Origin: Sanghuangporus weigelae
Lineage: Eukaryota; Basidiomycota; Agaricomycetes; Hymenochaetales; Hymenochaetaceae
DNA length: 64,000 nt
Reading direction: 5' to 3'
NCBI GenBank assembly: GCA_033182465.1
Contig: CP137320.1
Coordinates: 2,170,001 to 2,234,000 of the forward strand
The position numbers and the translations under genes are program-made. Shown in pieces: positions 11,614 through 24,684 of the stretch. Position 1 is the stretch's first letter, and each line of letters starts with the position of its first letter. The notes beneath the pieces are model-generated. The model saw only the letters and a program-made list of their open reading frames with translations. It searched no databases and had not been told where the DNA came from.

Positions 11614-13541
11614 TTATCCGGCATGTTCTACGATAGTTGTAACCAGCTTCCCATCCTGGATCGTCGTTCTCATCATCTCGGGCATAGCTCGCTCCACATA
11701 CACACCATCTTCCTCTCCTTCGACCGGTAGACTAACGTTGATTGCACTGCACTTCGCGGTTGTAATCTCGACGTCCAGACTCGTCTTTGACAGATAGATT
11801 TGTCCAGAATCTGTCGAATCGAGCTGGATAGTCGGGGCGGTTCCCGTGATTTGAATCGCAAACGACGGCGATTTGGTAATGGAAATGCTCGATACAACTG
11901 AATCCACGAGGATAGAAGTCTTATTGCAGTTGACTAATGTGCGAGGTAAGAAACCTTCTGGTGGTGCATGCTCATCGGTAGAACGCTTACTCATGTTAAC
12001 CGCATTCACTTTCCCTTTGATTTGCACTGTTGTACTTTTGCACCCGAAAAGGTTCACGACATGGCTAATTTCCGTATTTTCTACGACCAAACCCGACTCG
12101 TTCTCTTGATGCTCCTAAACATCGCATAATCAGTCAGATTTGTAGATGAGGATGTCAAATTGAAGCTCTCACGATAATCCATTTGGTGCCCTCCAAGACG
12201 AACTTACCTGGCTTCTTCCCAGCCAGGGCCGCAGGCTTAGTCGGCTTGATAGGTTTCTTGTGCGCGGCTCCAGGTGTAGCAGGAACTGCTGACGAAGCGC
12301 GAAGCTCGGGATTCTTGTGTGTCATTTCGGATTTGTCGACTTTACGGAGCCCCTTCGTTACATCGGTGCCCCGGTTCAGGTCTGCGAAGACTGCATTAAG
12401 TCCATCACCACTGGAAGAAGGTGAGGGAGCCGAGACAGCCGGTGGAGGCGGTGGAGGCGGTGGAGGTGCACCAGCAGACCCTGAGGAGGCAGAGAATTGA
12501 TTAACAGGAACTCCCTAACGACTTCTAGTCAGACTCAAGAAATATAGACAGTTGATCTCGAATACCTTGGGATTCCAAGCCAGTCCTGTGGCATGGAATT
12601 CCACTACATACTTGCGCTGCTCCTCAAGTAGCGATATCCATGCTCGGACCCATTCTACATGTTTTGGCTCTCTGTATCATAATCAGAACATGAATCCTTG
12701 CGAATGAACTTAAGCACACACTTTTCCTTGAGCTCCTTGATAACCTTATTCCCATAGAACTCAGCAGCCTCTTTCATCTGCGCAACATGAGGACCCGGCT
12801 TCGGCTCCTAGCAGAGTTGGTAAAAATGAGAAGTCAACAATAGCTCAGTCTGCTCATTCGACAAAAACTTTACTTACAACTCCAACCCAGCCTACACTAG
12901 GAATGCCTTCTGATATGACCATCAAGTGATTATACCAGACGCGCTCCTTTCTGTTCTTTTCCGGAACTTGCATGACAGCCATAACTTCCTTAGCTATCGG
13001 CTCTTGAAGTGTAGCAAACGTCTTGGAATCCGGCTTAGTGCATGATCCTACTGTGAGTAGCAACGATCTCAACCCTTTAAAGACATTTTCGACATATCCG
13101 ACCTGTGCAGGTAAGGAGTTTAGATTATAAGAAAAGGGATTTGCTAAATTGAGATCACACCTGCTCGATCACAAGTGGTGAAGCGAATGACTTCGTAAGC
13201 TCCACAAATGCCTTCAATCTTCCATTGATAATGTTCTCGTCAAAAGCTTCAACACTTCTTGGAATCCCTGTCATTGCTGCCGGCAGAGGAGGTGGAGGCG
13301 GTGGCGGAGGAGGGGCAGCCGCTCCAGAGGCATCAGATATACCTTTATCGACAGACCCTTCAGCGAATTTCGGAGCTGTCCCACTCGCCTGGGCAACTGC
13401 GAGATCTTCGAGGCGAGAAGTAGCTGCCTCCAGCCTGGATAAGCAACCACGGATAACATCAGGCTACGAGTTGTGGAGAGTGAATATGGGGACTTGCCGT
13501 TTAATGATCGTGGCTAAAGAGTGCAAACCGCCTTGAGACAT
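11614..13541 (-). CDS. SRV2: Adenylyl cyclase-associated protein CAP/Srv2
   Basis: CAP binds actin monomers and cofilin-actin, recycles ADP-actin and in yeasts also binds adenylyl cyclase. The start MSQGGLHSLATIIKR fits the N-terminal cyclase-binding helix with its LEAATSRLEDLA repeat. A polyproline run (PPPPPPPPPLP) follows, then the helical folded domain (VGYVEKVFKGLRSLLLTVGS, PHVAQMKEAAEFYGNKVIKE, HVEWVRAWISLLEEQRKYVV). A second polyproline run precedes a WH2-like region ending in THKNPELRASS. The C-terminal beta-helix CARP domain lies at 11614-12200 (KFVLEGTKWIIEHQENESGL, INVSLPVEGEEDGVYVERAM, PEMMRTTIQDGKLVTTIVEH). Domain order and length match the family. Several introns of about 60-80 bp interrupt it. 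It is divergent from POL5. Confidence 0.95.
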
Positions 13542-13665
13542 CTTGATAATCTAGCACGCTTTTGACACCACTTATGAACCAACGTCTCGAGACCGATGGT
13601 AATAATCCGGCTGGAGGAAAAAGTTGCGCGTTGGCAACGATGACCGCAGCAGAATGTCATTAAGT

Positions 13666-13671
13666 CACGTG
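13666..13671. promoter_or_regulatory. CACGTG box upstream of CAP
   Basis: CACGTG (context GTCACGTGAT) lies 125 bp from the CAP start codon and 453 bp from that of POL5. The regulatory role is inferred from position only. Confidence 0.4.
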
Positions 13672-13679
13672 ATGAAATC

Positions 13680-13704
13680 GCGTCGCGTCGCATTGCATCG
13701 CATT
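13680..13704. repeat. Five tandem GCRTY pentamers
   Basis: The pentamers read GCGTC, GCGTC, GCATT, GCATC, GCATT, in perfect 5-base register, 8 bp beyond a CACGTG box. This could be a small array of binding sites or simple-sequence slippage. Confidence 0.6.
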
Positions 13705-14123
13705 CTTAACTTGGCATGATCATCTCAGCCTTTCCGCAATGTAATTGTATCCCAATTGCTGAGTCTTTCAACTTGATGGAATGTTGTCGTCGTACTAAAG
13801 ATTCCGATATACCGCTCACGCTGAGTGCGTGTGTAACTTATCTGTAAACAGATCGGCATACTTCTCCTGAAACATGCCAGAGCTCAGAGCATAGCGCTGA
13901 GTTTCGAAATAGGCCTGCCTCCATCAGGCAAGCTACAGATTGTGGTGCCATGAATCTAACGATATTTCCGCTTTTATTTACCTCCTGGGTGTTGCCTATG
14001 CCAAGCTGCAGTACAGATTTGACTTCTTGCGGAGCTTGCCGAAGATCGCCTTGCCATATTTGGCGACAGAATTTCAAGAAAAAGTTCACTTCAAGGTCAG
14101 TTCGAAATGTCCTGCCTGCCGTC

Positions 14124-17100
14124 ATGGCTGCCGTGACTACTACTCTCCCTCTATTTTGGCATCTCTCGTCCGCAAATAAGGGAGAACGAATAGATGCATC
14201 CGTAAAACTGGTCGCTGCTTTGCAACAATTTAAAGAGAATCGCAGCGCGGAAACTAGTAAAAAGCTGGGCTCCGGCGACGAGACTGAAGAAGAAGAGGAA
14301 GACGGAAGCCAGGACAAAGAGGACGACGAAGTCAAAACTTATTCTTCCAAGCTTGATTCAGACAATGCTCCGGATGTCGCCTATGCCGTTCGGCGGCTTA
14401 TTCGCGGCCTCGCAAGTCCCAGGGAGAGTAGTAGGTTGGGCTTTGCTGTTGCTCTGACTGAGGTACGCTATAGGTTCATACTTATCTGGGCATCATTTTG
14501 ACGTAGCCTTACACCAGATCCTGTCTCGTATAGATACGGTCACTTGCGAGCAAATTCTTGTTTTACTCAGGAATGCTTCTCAAACTTCTGGAAGCATGTC
14601 CGGTCAAGAAGAGCGAGACATGCTCTTTGCAAGATTGTTCGGGCTGAAATGTATAGTTCAATCCGGTCTGCTGTTCAACCAGAAGCCGCTGAGACTCTCC
14701 TCGACCGGTTCAAGCTCGCTCAAGGGCTTCGAGATCTTCCTGACGGAGCTCTTAGAATTGGGAGAAAAGAAGTCTTGGCTACGAGAGAGCTGCTGGTGGA
14801 CATTATTATCTGCCGTCAATGCTCTGTCAAAGTCGAGTGTGCCGTGGAAAGAGAAAGCATATGACTTCCTGTTCGATTGCATTTATGTCAAGGATAAGAC
14901 ATGGAGTCCCGAGAAGGTCGCCCTGACCTTAAACGTGCAAAAGACACATCGTGATGCCGACTGGGAAGCAATTTGCGGCACATATTTCAAGGGTTCGGAT
15001 CTATTGTCGACGTCTAACTTGCCATTGCTTGGCCGGCTGTTGAAGGTAGCTCACGCTGAATTATACTCGCTCCGTTCGGTGTGACTTAGACTATAAAATT
15101 GTAGACATCTTTTCCTGAAGGCGTCGAAGATGACGCAGCAAAGCATGCTGTCGGCCCTTGGAAGCCTCAGCTGCACTTCGTTTGGGATGTAATTTTAAAT
15201 GAACTGCTACCTAAAGAGGGTTCAACATCATCTGGGAGTTTCCAAGATTTCTATCGTATAGTAGTTGACGGTGAGTCCTTCTGTGTCATCCAGTAGAGAC
15301 TTCTGATTTGCCACAAACTCAGAGACCTTATTTTCGTCTTCATCGTCTCCACAGCGTAAATACTGGGGCTTCCTCGTTTTTCAAAAGGCTTTGCATCGTG
15401 TGCCAACTTCGCAATTGCCAATGCTGTTCACGAAGAATTTCATGCGAACATGGATTAATCAACTTGCTAAGGACGACAGATATCTACATAGAATTGCTCG
15501 ACAAGTGGTGAGTGCTACAATAGTGTGTCCAACTTATCAAGATTTCTCATATACGGCCTACGATAAGACGTCCGATGTTCAAAGCGTAGCCGAGAAAGAT
15601 CCTAAGGCGGGATTTACGCTTGTCCTACAACTGACCGGGACAAATGGTTCATATCAATTCGACCGCATCACAAAAACAAAAACAGTGGAGACTATTCTTT
15701 CTAGTACGGATAGCACTGGTATCAAGGAATACATGAGCTTTCTATTCAAGCAGGTCAATGGGGATGACCAGGGAGATTCGTAAGTAAAGGAAAAACAACC
15801 TATACGTATCCTTTGAGTCCCAACATGACTTGATAGGCCTGCTTCTATCGACTCTCGAAGGATGTGGGTCATTGATCAGCTGTCCACTCTCATCCGCAAG
15901 GGATCTATTCCCAAAACGGATGAAGATATCCAGATAGCTCTTGAATGGCTGGCTACCCATGGCTTCTTCAAAGTAGTCAAGACATCATCAAATAGCGAGA
16001 ACGATGCTGTGAGCCTTCTTTCATCACTTTTGGATGATCCAATCTTTTCATACCTTTCAATCAGCTTCACAACATTCCAGACCCGTCTTTCTCCGATGAA
16101 ATTAGGACTGTTTGCAGGAACAAACTCTTGGCGTGTCTTGGAGATCTCACGAGTGTAACGGGCACGGTAGATACATCAGAAGATAAAGGTGTAAAGGTAC
16201 CTGGGGTTACTTCCGATGGCGAGTTCTGGACCTCAAAGGTCTTGAAAACCATCATTGAACTGGAGAAGGATTCCAAGCACGTGGAACTTCTGCATCATCT
16301 GGAAGACAATGAGCTTGAAGTACGAAATCGAGTCCTTTCTCTTATCAAGAACATTAAGGTTTGTTTCAACGATCTTCGTAACTGAACAAGCACATTCATT
16401 ACTTACTTATCAAGGCGTCTCGCATGAACTATGAGGCTGCCCGCGGTGCGGAACTGCTCCTTGGTGCATTAGTACTGAAGTGTCTCAGCGATGGTGAAGA
16501 CAAAACAGGCTGGGAAGATGTGAAGGTATGTTCCATCTGAGTTTCTAGAGGTGCGGTCCGTTAAGACATTTGCTTGGCCAGGAATGCACAGAGCAATTCG
16601 CAAAGTTATTACTAGCACCCGATGCAAAAGCGAAGAAAAAGAGGAGAGAACCTAAACGAACGGAAATAGAAGACAAGTCGTCCGATCGTCCGCCACTTGA
16701 CCTTGTGGTCGATGTGATTATCGGACTACTTGAGAATTCTACCAGTTTCACGCGCGTCATATCCGACCAATCTTTCGGCATGTTAGCATCCTTGGTAACT
16801 GATAGCACCGTTGATTTAATTCTGGCGGTATGTGTAACCTCTTCCGAAGTCACGAGATCTAGTTTACGAATGTTTATCTTTATGTTTATTTCCAGCAACT
16901 TGAAAGAAGAGATCCGAACGAAGATGTCATGGAAGAAGACGATGAAAGCGACGATGATTCAGAGGATTCAGAGAATCCGGGAAATGGCTCGAAAGGCGGT
17001 ACTGACGATGACGGGACTGGAAGTACTCCTTCATCTGACAATGACGAGGAGGAAGATCTCGATGATGAAGGTACCGAGGCGTTGCGTAAGGCACTACAAG

Positions 17101-18402
17101 CCACTGTATCTGGTAAGGAAGATGGTGAAGATGGCGAAGAGTCGGATATCTCTCTTGATGCATCGGACCTGGACGACGAGCAAATGATGGTCATTGACGA
17201 AAAACTCGCTGCTGTTTTTCGAGAAAGGAGCGCAGGACGAAGGAAGGGGAGAGGTTAGTGGAATTGTCTGTGTTTCGTTTGCATTTCAAGTAATTACTTG
17301 TTCCTTCTTTAGATGTCGGTGCGCAACGCGAAGCCACATACTTCAAGAATCGTGTATTGGACCTCGTCGAGACGTACATGAAACGACAACCATCGAGCCG
17401 ACTTATCCTTCGCTTTATCCTGCCATTGGTAGAGCTTGTTGCAACTTCGAGCTCTGATGAGAAGCAACTCAGTGATAAGGCGAAGGGAATACTACGTTCT
17501 CGATTGTCCAAGACAAAGGATGCGCCTGCCATCGACGATACCTCAAAAGAGGCGGAACTTCTAGAATCCTTACACCTTCGTGCACGCAAGGCTCACTCCC
17601 AGGACACAGTCTCTATCATCAGCATATGCAGTCTCTTCGTCACGAAGGCGCTCATCATAAACGATGAGAGAACAGTTCTCCGCATTTATAAGGAATCCAT
17701 TACAGATTTCTTCACTCACAAAGCGTCTTCCCTGAACCCGGCCTTCATCGTCGACTTCATTCGCCGGCACCCGCATTTAGCCTGGAGCATCCGATCTCGT
17801 ATTACCGAAGCATTGGGCAACTCCGTCAACGGATATCGTCAGAGCCAGGCGTTCAGCATTCTGCAGACAGTCCTTACGTCGCTTCCACAACCCGTAAGTA
17901 GCAGTCTATCAAGCAGTTGATCGCAAATAATGATACTTTTCAGGAGGCTAAAAAGGACGAGATTTTGGCATTCACGTCCGAGATGTCTAAATCATTTCTC
18001 GATGTCTCTAATAGGTCATGCGTCGCAGAGAAGCCGCTGATGAACTCAGCGCACATGAAGCAAGCGCTGAAGGTTGTCTTATCATTGGTTAGGTTCACAA
18101 AACGCTTCTCTACCAATTCGGCAAAGTTCGAGGAGGCCTGGAGGGCCGAGGAATGGGGAAAGCTCTCCGCTGCATTATCGTCTTCCGAACATTTCAAGGC
18201 ATCGACATCTTTGGTATCAACTTGCCAACAAATCTCGAAACTCATTCGTCTAGTCGGCCAGAAGAATGGGGAATCATCGAGCAAGTCGGCCCGAAAACGA
18301 AAACAGGACGCTGAAGCACAAGGAGTTGAGGAGGATGAGCCAAGTAGTAGAAAACCTAAGCGGAAAAAGGTACGAAAAGCACCTAAAACAGCAGATAGCT
18401 GA
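14124..18402 (+). CDS. POL5: DNA polymerase V / MYBBP1A family nucleolar protein
   Basis: Despite the name, Pol5/MYBBP1A proteins act in the nucleolus in rDNA transcription and ribosome biogenesis rather than as replicative polymerases. The chosen ATG gives MAAVTTTLPLFWHLSSANKG, matching the family start (short leader, then LPLFW.LSS). HEAT-like helical blocks follow: DVAYAVRRLIRGLASPRESS, GQEERDMLFARLFGLKCIVQ, GFEIFLTELLELGEKKSWLR and ESCWWTLLSAVNALSKS. Near 16930-17180 lies a long acidic stretch (ESDDDSEDSE, NDEEEDLDDEGTEALRKAL), typical of the family's centre. After it come FLIPLVELVATSSSDEK-like helices (17390-17460), and the protein ends in a basic tail (KRKQDAEAQG, KPKRKKVRKAPKTADS) suited to nucleolar localisation. 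About ten short introns. An in-frame ATG at 13950 would add 58 residues unlike the family and was not used. Confidence 0.9.
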
Positions 18403-18663
18403 TTCTTTCGACCATCATATATCTTTGGACGTCTCGAACTATGGTTGCGTTCATGTAGTGCCGCACTTTCTTTTTGACATGTATTCGCAGCGTTAATTTA
18501 CGAGGAAGAGGCACGATACGAAACAGGTGCGAAGCTGAAAAACATTATGAAACTGTGAGTACAGTAAGTGGATGATGATACTCGTGTGCAAATGCGAAAT
18601 ATCCATGAAGTGCAAAAGGTACATGAATGACAGAAACAAGTCCTCTAAACATCCAATCATCCT

Positions 18664-21600
18664 TCATGCCAGATAAAGAGAGCCTGATAGCATTCTCAAC
18701 TTCTCTATGCGAACACGTTTCCCGACTTTGTCGCCTGTGTTGAGAACCGATACGATCGCCAATGCCTTCTGCGCCCTATATTCGAGTCGCGGTTATATGC
18801 TAGATTACATAGAGCCGAAATAAAGAATAGCACATACCGAACTATGCGTCCTTTATTTTGTACGGTCGTTTGCATGATCTCCGCTTCTTCTTCCGCTCTC
18901 TCAAGAAGAGTCTCCGGTATCCCTGCAAGTCTTGCACATTCAATTCCGTAAGATCCAGACGATATCCCCTTTGCCAACTTATAAAGAAATGTGATGTTTC
19001 TCTTTCCCGTGATAGACGTCTCCTCGGTAAAGCCCATGTGCAGATTTGTCACTTTGTCTGGATACTTGCGCTCCGCAGAGGATGCGATGACCGGGTAGTG
19101 GGTGATGAAAAGAGTCTTGCAGCAAATATTCTCTGTCAAGTGCTCCAACGTAGCACCAGAAATAGCCATCTAAGCACGAGAAATGGTCAATTTCGTTGAT
19201 ATCATGACTAGAAATAACTAACTGACTCCATCGAATGTAGAGCTGCCTCTACCAAGTTCATCAAGAATGACCAGACTTTTCCTGGTTGCAGTATGCAGAA
19301 TGTCGCTAGTTTCCGACATTTCGATCATGAAGGTCGACCGCCCCCGTGCAAGATCGTCGGAGGCTAGAAATGCCGGTGAGTAATAATCGTATCGACAGAT
19401 GATTGTAAAATCACGTACCACCCATCCGCGTCAAAATTGCATCCAATGGGCTTAATCTCACAGCAGATGCAGGCACGTAAGTGCCTATTTGAGCCATAAG
19501 AGCTATGAGAGCGATCATTCGTGTCTGACAGGTGTAGGGCACTCAGAGAACGGCATCAATAAAGAAAGGAAATACCTACCGTAGAGCTTTTACCTCCCAT
19601 GTTCGGCCCAGTTATAATCTTCGTCCTGGTATCGGCTCCACCGATGGAAACAGTATTTGGAACAAAAGGGTCATTTCTCAGGAGCTCGATCATCGGATGG
19701 CGACCTTCCTGAATCTCAAGGACGTCCAATTCACCATCCACGAAAGTGGGCTTGACATAGTCGCCTTGCGAGGCCACCTCTGCCAGACTGAACAGGCAAT
19801 CCGCCATGGCCAATTTGTTCACTGCATTACGGAGAACGACATAGTGTTCCTCCATAATCTCCGAAAGAAACGCCATGAAAGCGTTGTTGGCTTCAGCTTC
19901 AAGCTTTTCTTGAAATCGAGCACGCTCTTCTAGCTTCTTCTTGACTTCTGGAGTACGGTAACGCCGGGCATACTTCGTGCTGACGGGATGCAAAGCTTCA
20001 TCAGTCCGACTACGCCAGTGTCACTTCTACGAAAGCTAACCTTGACACTACTTCCCAGTTTACCGGCACATCGCGTCTCTCGCTCTTCTTTACCTCGATG
20101 AGATACTGGTCATAATTTTCAGAAGAGCATTTCGTGGATAAAAATAGTTCAACCTACCTCATCCAAATGCACAGACATATATTGTGCAGCAGGCTTCTTC
20201 AGTATTTTGCGAACTGTAGTTTCTTGATTAGATGATAACTTGAGGCTATGCGTTCGTCGCTGACTTACTAGTTTTAAGATGATCTACAAGCTCAGATTCA
20301 ACGGCCATTATAGCCTAGTCCAAATATGAGATTCGCCGATGATATGATAGAGCACGCTCACCATCTTCATGTCGTCGACCTGCGGGTACTTGTCTGGATC
20401 GTTCCATAGCTCATCCTACGATAAGGCAGCAGGAGTGAGTCCACAAGCATATTACAACAACCCGAAACCAACCCTCTTGTCTTCATCCGCCTTCTTAAGG
20501 TCGAGACATGCACTGATTTTCTTCACAGAGTCGCGGACGCTAGGAAGTGAGAAGATGATGTCATTCAGAATAGCGTTTGGGAATCCGACGTCTTCAGATC
20601 TTTCAAACGGATTGAAGGATTCTGCAACCTTTGCAAAAGCCCTGGCAAGTCTCGCAAGTTCTCTAGGAGTGCACTTAGAATAGATGTCAGTCATCGAATC
20701 CGTCTCAAGATTCCTTGATGTAGTAACCTTGAGATATTGAATACGACTGAGACCCTTTGCTAGATCGATCTTTCCGATCTCTTTCAATAGATCGCGTAGT
20801 CGCAGCAAGCGCTCTCTCGTAATAGATTCATCAGCGGAAATAATAACTTCCACAGCGTCTACTCTTGCTCGAAGTGCGCTAAGGATTCAGTTATGGAACT
20901 GAGCCAAATACGGTAAACAACGAAACGTAGTCACACTTGCCTGACATCCACAAGAGGCTTACCAATCCATTGGCGAAGAAGACGAGAGCCAAACGTTGTC
21001 TTTGTTCTGTCTAGCACCCACATCAATGAACCGTTCGTTGTAAAGTCCGTTTGATTACGGTAAATCTCCCTGAACAGCGTCAGGGCGCCATTGTAACAAT
21101 CAAAAAGACAGTCATACATACAGATTAGACAAAGTGTTGGCATTCAAAAGCATGTGCTGGCGTTCCGTGAACTTTGAGAAGAATTGCGTTTGAGTCAAGA
21201 CATCGCCCAGCCCAAATGAGTTCAAATGGTTCAGACTGTGGGCAAGCGCTACAACAATCTTTCTGGGAAGGTCCGAGACTGCGGCTAGTAGTTTTCCAGA
21301 CTTGAAATTCTCGGATGCCGTATTGCTCTTCCGTGAATAGAATGTTTGAAGGTCCTTGAAAGAATCGGTATAATCCAGTTCCTCTTTGTACCATTCTAAG
21401 CGAACCCGATCACGAGCTTGCGCCTTGGAAGATGCTTCTCTTTGTAAGAGGAAGATGGTCGCATAAGAGTGGATGTCATAACGAAGCGAAGATCACCTAC
21501 TTTGAATGGTGCTCCATAATTTTGCGAGTCGTTTTGCTCAGCTTGCTCTGGGACAAGAGAACCTCAGATGGCCTTATGTGAGCTAGTCTAGTCTAGTGAA

Positions 21601-23215
21601 CCGCCAAGGACCTGAATGAACTGCTTGATGTAGAATATAAATTTTTTACTCACTTCTAATTCGTTCCGCATGAAACCATCCTCGAATTCGTCCCAGACTA
21701 CATCACCGGTGCTAGGAGTGACAGCTACCATGCCTATGGAGACTCTCTCATCTGCCCCCATCCCTCCTAAAAGACTTTCGCAAATGCACATGAAGACCGG
21801 AGGGGCAATACGAGATTCATCATCATCTGCTCCTAGTTCGTCCACGTAGCTGAGTGAAGATCTCAGCATCTAACATGTAAGAAGAAAAACTTGCAATACG
21901 CACGTCGCTGCTGTGTACATGTGCGTAAGCTCTCTTTCAAAGGGTTTATTCCGGCTATCCGAGACCTTTTTCAAAGCAGCAGTTTCCAGCTGCCCAACGA
22001 TTCCTACCTGTATAGTAATCGTCAATCAAACGGCTCTGAGACGAAGTGAAGAAAGATACCTTGTAGCCATGTGAAAGAAGTCTATTCTCATTTCAGATTA
22101 GCAACATAATGAATATCCAGGGACAATACACTTCACCTTCTGAGATGAATATCACGTCTGTGATCCGGGACACTAGCCGTCAAAAAGTTTCGATCCGGAA
22201 AGTGCGCTATGTTTAACACTTCGCTTGCAATCTTGTTTGCGTTAGGTATACTCATCCCAACAGATGCACTTATGTGATTGCTCGTACCTTGGCATCTTCC
22301 CCCAAAAATCTATACTTGTATCCCACTTCGATCATAAGAATTGCGTCCGGATATTTCTTTTTCAAGGCCATCACCTAAAGTAACAGGAAGACAGGTGAGA
22401 AATGCGCCTTTCATAAATGGTGCGTTCTTGAGGTTCACCTGCTTCTCTAATGGAGTATAAGTTTGTCCGGAGGGTCCGATCTCTTCCATGGGTTTCTTCG
22501 ACGGCTTTGCAAAAGGCTTTGGGATATTTTCCTTCCCTTTCCGTTTACTAGATGGGAATGCTTTTGACTTGATAGAGGCTGGGAGAGCACAGGTCTCTTG
22601 ATCACTGCCTTCCAACTCGCTTTCATCGGCAACCCGCTCCTTAATATTTTCCAAATTATCTATGTCTATGACGTCGTCATTCACTCGAGGACGCCTAGTA
22701 GGCGGTGCTACTTCGGAACGCCTGCCAAAAATGTTGTTCTCGGCGAGCAGCTTGCGCTTGAAAGCTTCCCTCCGTGCCTTCTTAGCGCGTTTCTCCTCTG
22801 GTGTATCAGGAGTGTCATAGATATCCGGTGCCTGAGTGAAGCTGTACTTCGATATCGACTTGTTCGGAGTTTTGGACGATTGCAATGATGATTGTGTAAT
22901 CCCGTTTTTCCGCACTGGGGAACTGAAACCATCATGCAATGGATTTGAGAGGTCGGGTATGAAATTAGCTTCATTCTTCTGAGATACACCGTTCAACTTC
23001 TTTCTTTTGGGGGCTCGTTGCTCCTCTGTTGAGTCATCCCCGGTCAAATCCACAATTGTACTAGCGATTGTACGTTTTCCGAGGTCTGACCGTGTCGGGA
23101 AGTGCTTTGAGGTAGAACTAGCGGAAGGGGAGAAGAATGAGGAGATCGTTGCTTGTCCCCTTTGAGGACTTGAGGAAGGGGAGGGGCGACAATTCGGGTT
23201 CGACGGAGAGACCAT
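18664..23215 (-). CDS. MSH3: DNA mismatch repair protein MSH3
   Basis: MSH3 pairs with MSH2 (MutS-beta) to recognise insertion/deletion loops. The N-terminus has a perfect PCNA-binding box in QATISSFF (QxxIxxFF), then a disordered basic region. The mismatch-binding domain I starts with YTPLEKQV and runs through [40 protein letters not shown] and [19 protein letters not shown]. The YK pair and the TETAA-like motif are those of MSH3, not MSH6. The ATPase end has Walker [11 protein letters not shown], Walker B region [15 protein letters not shown] and the TLFITHYP switch. The last exon ([20 protein letters not shown]) ends near 18664. About 14 short introns. The length of roughly 1,080 residues fits. 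Start [10 protein letters not shown] at 23215; this promoter is shared with ATP12. Confidence 0.95.
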
Positions 23216-23359
23216 GGCGGTCCTCCTGAATGGTGTTAAGTAAGTGGAAGGAAAGTAAAGATAGAGACTCGGTCTCAATCGACGCGGACCGCTCACGTGC
23301 ACGCGATCACGAACGCCCTTGCGCCATTGACTGCTAGATTTTTCGACTTACCAGCGGCA
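23216..23359. promoter_or_regulatory. 144-bp bidirectional promoter region MSH3 / ATP12 with CACGTG
   Basis: Only 144 bp separate the MSH3 and ATP12 start codons, which point away from each other, so both leaders and promoters must fit here. A CACGTG box lies at 23294-23299. Confidence 0.6.
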
Positions 23360-24524
23360 ATGTCATGCAGGGCTGGCCTATTGCCTTGGTCGCGCCAGTA
23401 TAAGCTTGTATACACTTTATCACTCCCAAGACAATGCTATCGATCATTCGCTACGACTACAGCTGGCATTCCAGTCACAGAGACAAATCGTGGGCTGTTT
23501 TATTAGTTACAATATTTGACATTCCCTAAACTTCGATTTGTAGGCGCAGAGACAACTTTGAAAAGGTTCTGGAAGAGCGTGGGCATCGACGATAGGCCTA
23601 GTATGTCAACTACCTGTGAAGCGCAAAAGAAAAGTATTGACGCGGTAAAAGACGGCATTGCAGTCACCCTCGATAGACGAGCCTTGAAGACCCCCTCTGG
23701 CAATACTCTTATTTTACCACATGAGAAGCGCTTAGCTGCAGCTTTGATTGCGAACGAATGGGAGAACCAAGACAAGGTCCTGCAGCCCCACACTCTTCCT
23801 ATGGTTCGTCATGGAAAGACTCTCGTTATGGACCATGAAGTTTATAACTTTAGTAAAGACGAGTCTCGCCAGTAGAGCTATTGATGCATTGCGAGAAAGG
23901 AACTCCAGGGATGATGTTATCGTTGCTTTGCTCAAGTATTTGAATACGGACACGATATGGTGTGTTATACCTCTATTTCTATTTGTCTACACCAATGAAA
24001 CTCTCATGACTCGTCTAGTTTCCATCAAGATAGCCCCAAGGCTCTCGTCAAGTTACAAAATGCTCATTGGAATCCTCTGTTATCTTGGATCCGAGACGAA
24101 TTCGGTCTTGACATCCGCGTGCAAGAATCGCTATTTTCCTCAGACCAGCCTGAGGAGACGAAGAATCGTCTCAGCGAGATAGTAAAAACATTTGACGAAT
24201 GGCAGTTAGCCGGTGCGACAGTCTCAGTCATCATCTTATCAGTGATAGTTAAAAACCGTTGCAGGTATGGAACGGGCAACGTACTCTACAAAATCGTTTA
24301 TAATTGCCCTTGCACTCGTAAATGGAAGAGTTGATGTCGAGGAGGCCGCTCAGGCTGCGCACGTCGAAGTGAATAGTCAAATAGAAGCATGGGGTGAAGT
24401 AGAAGATTGTAAGTTGATTCCAATCATTTCCGTACGTAACCACCTGATAAGTGCTTTAGCCCATGATGTGGATTATCAAGACATACGCAAACAACTCGGC
24501 AGTGTCGCTTGCTTAGTATCGTGA
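23360..24524 (+). CDS. ATP12: Mitochondrial F1-ATPase assembly chaperone ATP12
   Basis: Atp12 binds the F1 alpha subunit in the mitochondrial matrix until it joins beta subunits. The protein starts with an Arg-rich, acid-poor presequence (MSCRAGLLPWSRQYKLVY, then CYRSFATTT). The mature domain begins ETTLKRFWKSVGIDDRP and contains VKDGIAVTLDRRALKTPSGN, LPHEKRLAAALIANEWENQD, QPHTLPM, an IDALRERNSRDD helix, WNPLLSWIRDEFGLDI, and the C-terminal helices YSTKSFIIALALVNGRVDVE and EEAAQAAHVEVNSQIEAWGE. These are the W- and L-rich blocks of the ATP12 family, in order, over about 300 residues. Five or six short introns. Convergent with the histone H1-A gene, with 160 bp between stop codons. Confidence 0.9.
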
Positions 24525-24684
24525 CCTCACACCTTTTGAACGATGAAAAAAACTCTTTAATTGGAGACGGATAAAGTAAGAAAACGCGCAATAAAGTTAC
24601 ACAGGCATACAGAGAAATACAAGTTAGATCCCAGAAGCATTACCACAGAAATGAGACAACGAAAGGATGACAGGCGGTAAGAAA

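Larger units (their letters stand above)
13542..14123. other. Divergent intergenic region CAP / POL5
   Basis: 582 bp between opposite start codons. It holds a CACGTG box and, next to it, five tandem GCRTY pentamers; both are listed separately. The POL5 frame stays open upstream to an earlier ATG at 13950, but that extension looks unlike the family and is probably leader. Confidence 0.5.

Noticed and set aside
13950-14123. N-terminal extension of POL5 from an earlier in-frame ATG
   Set aside because: The 58 extra residues do not look like the family start, whereas the ATG at 14124 begins directly at the expected LPLFW block.
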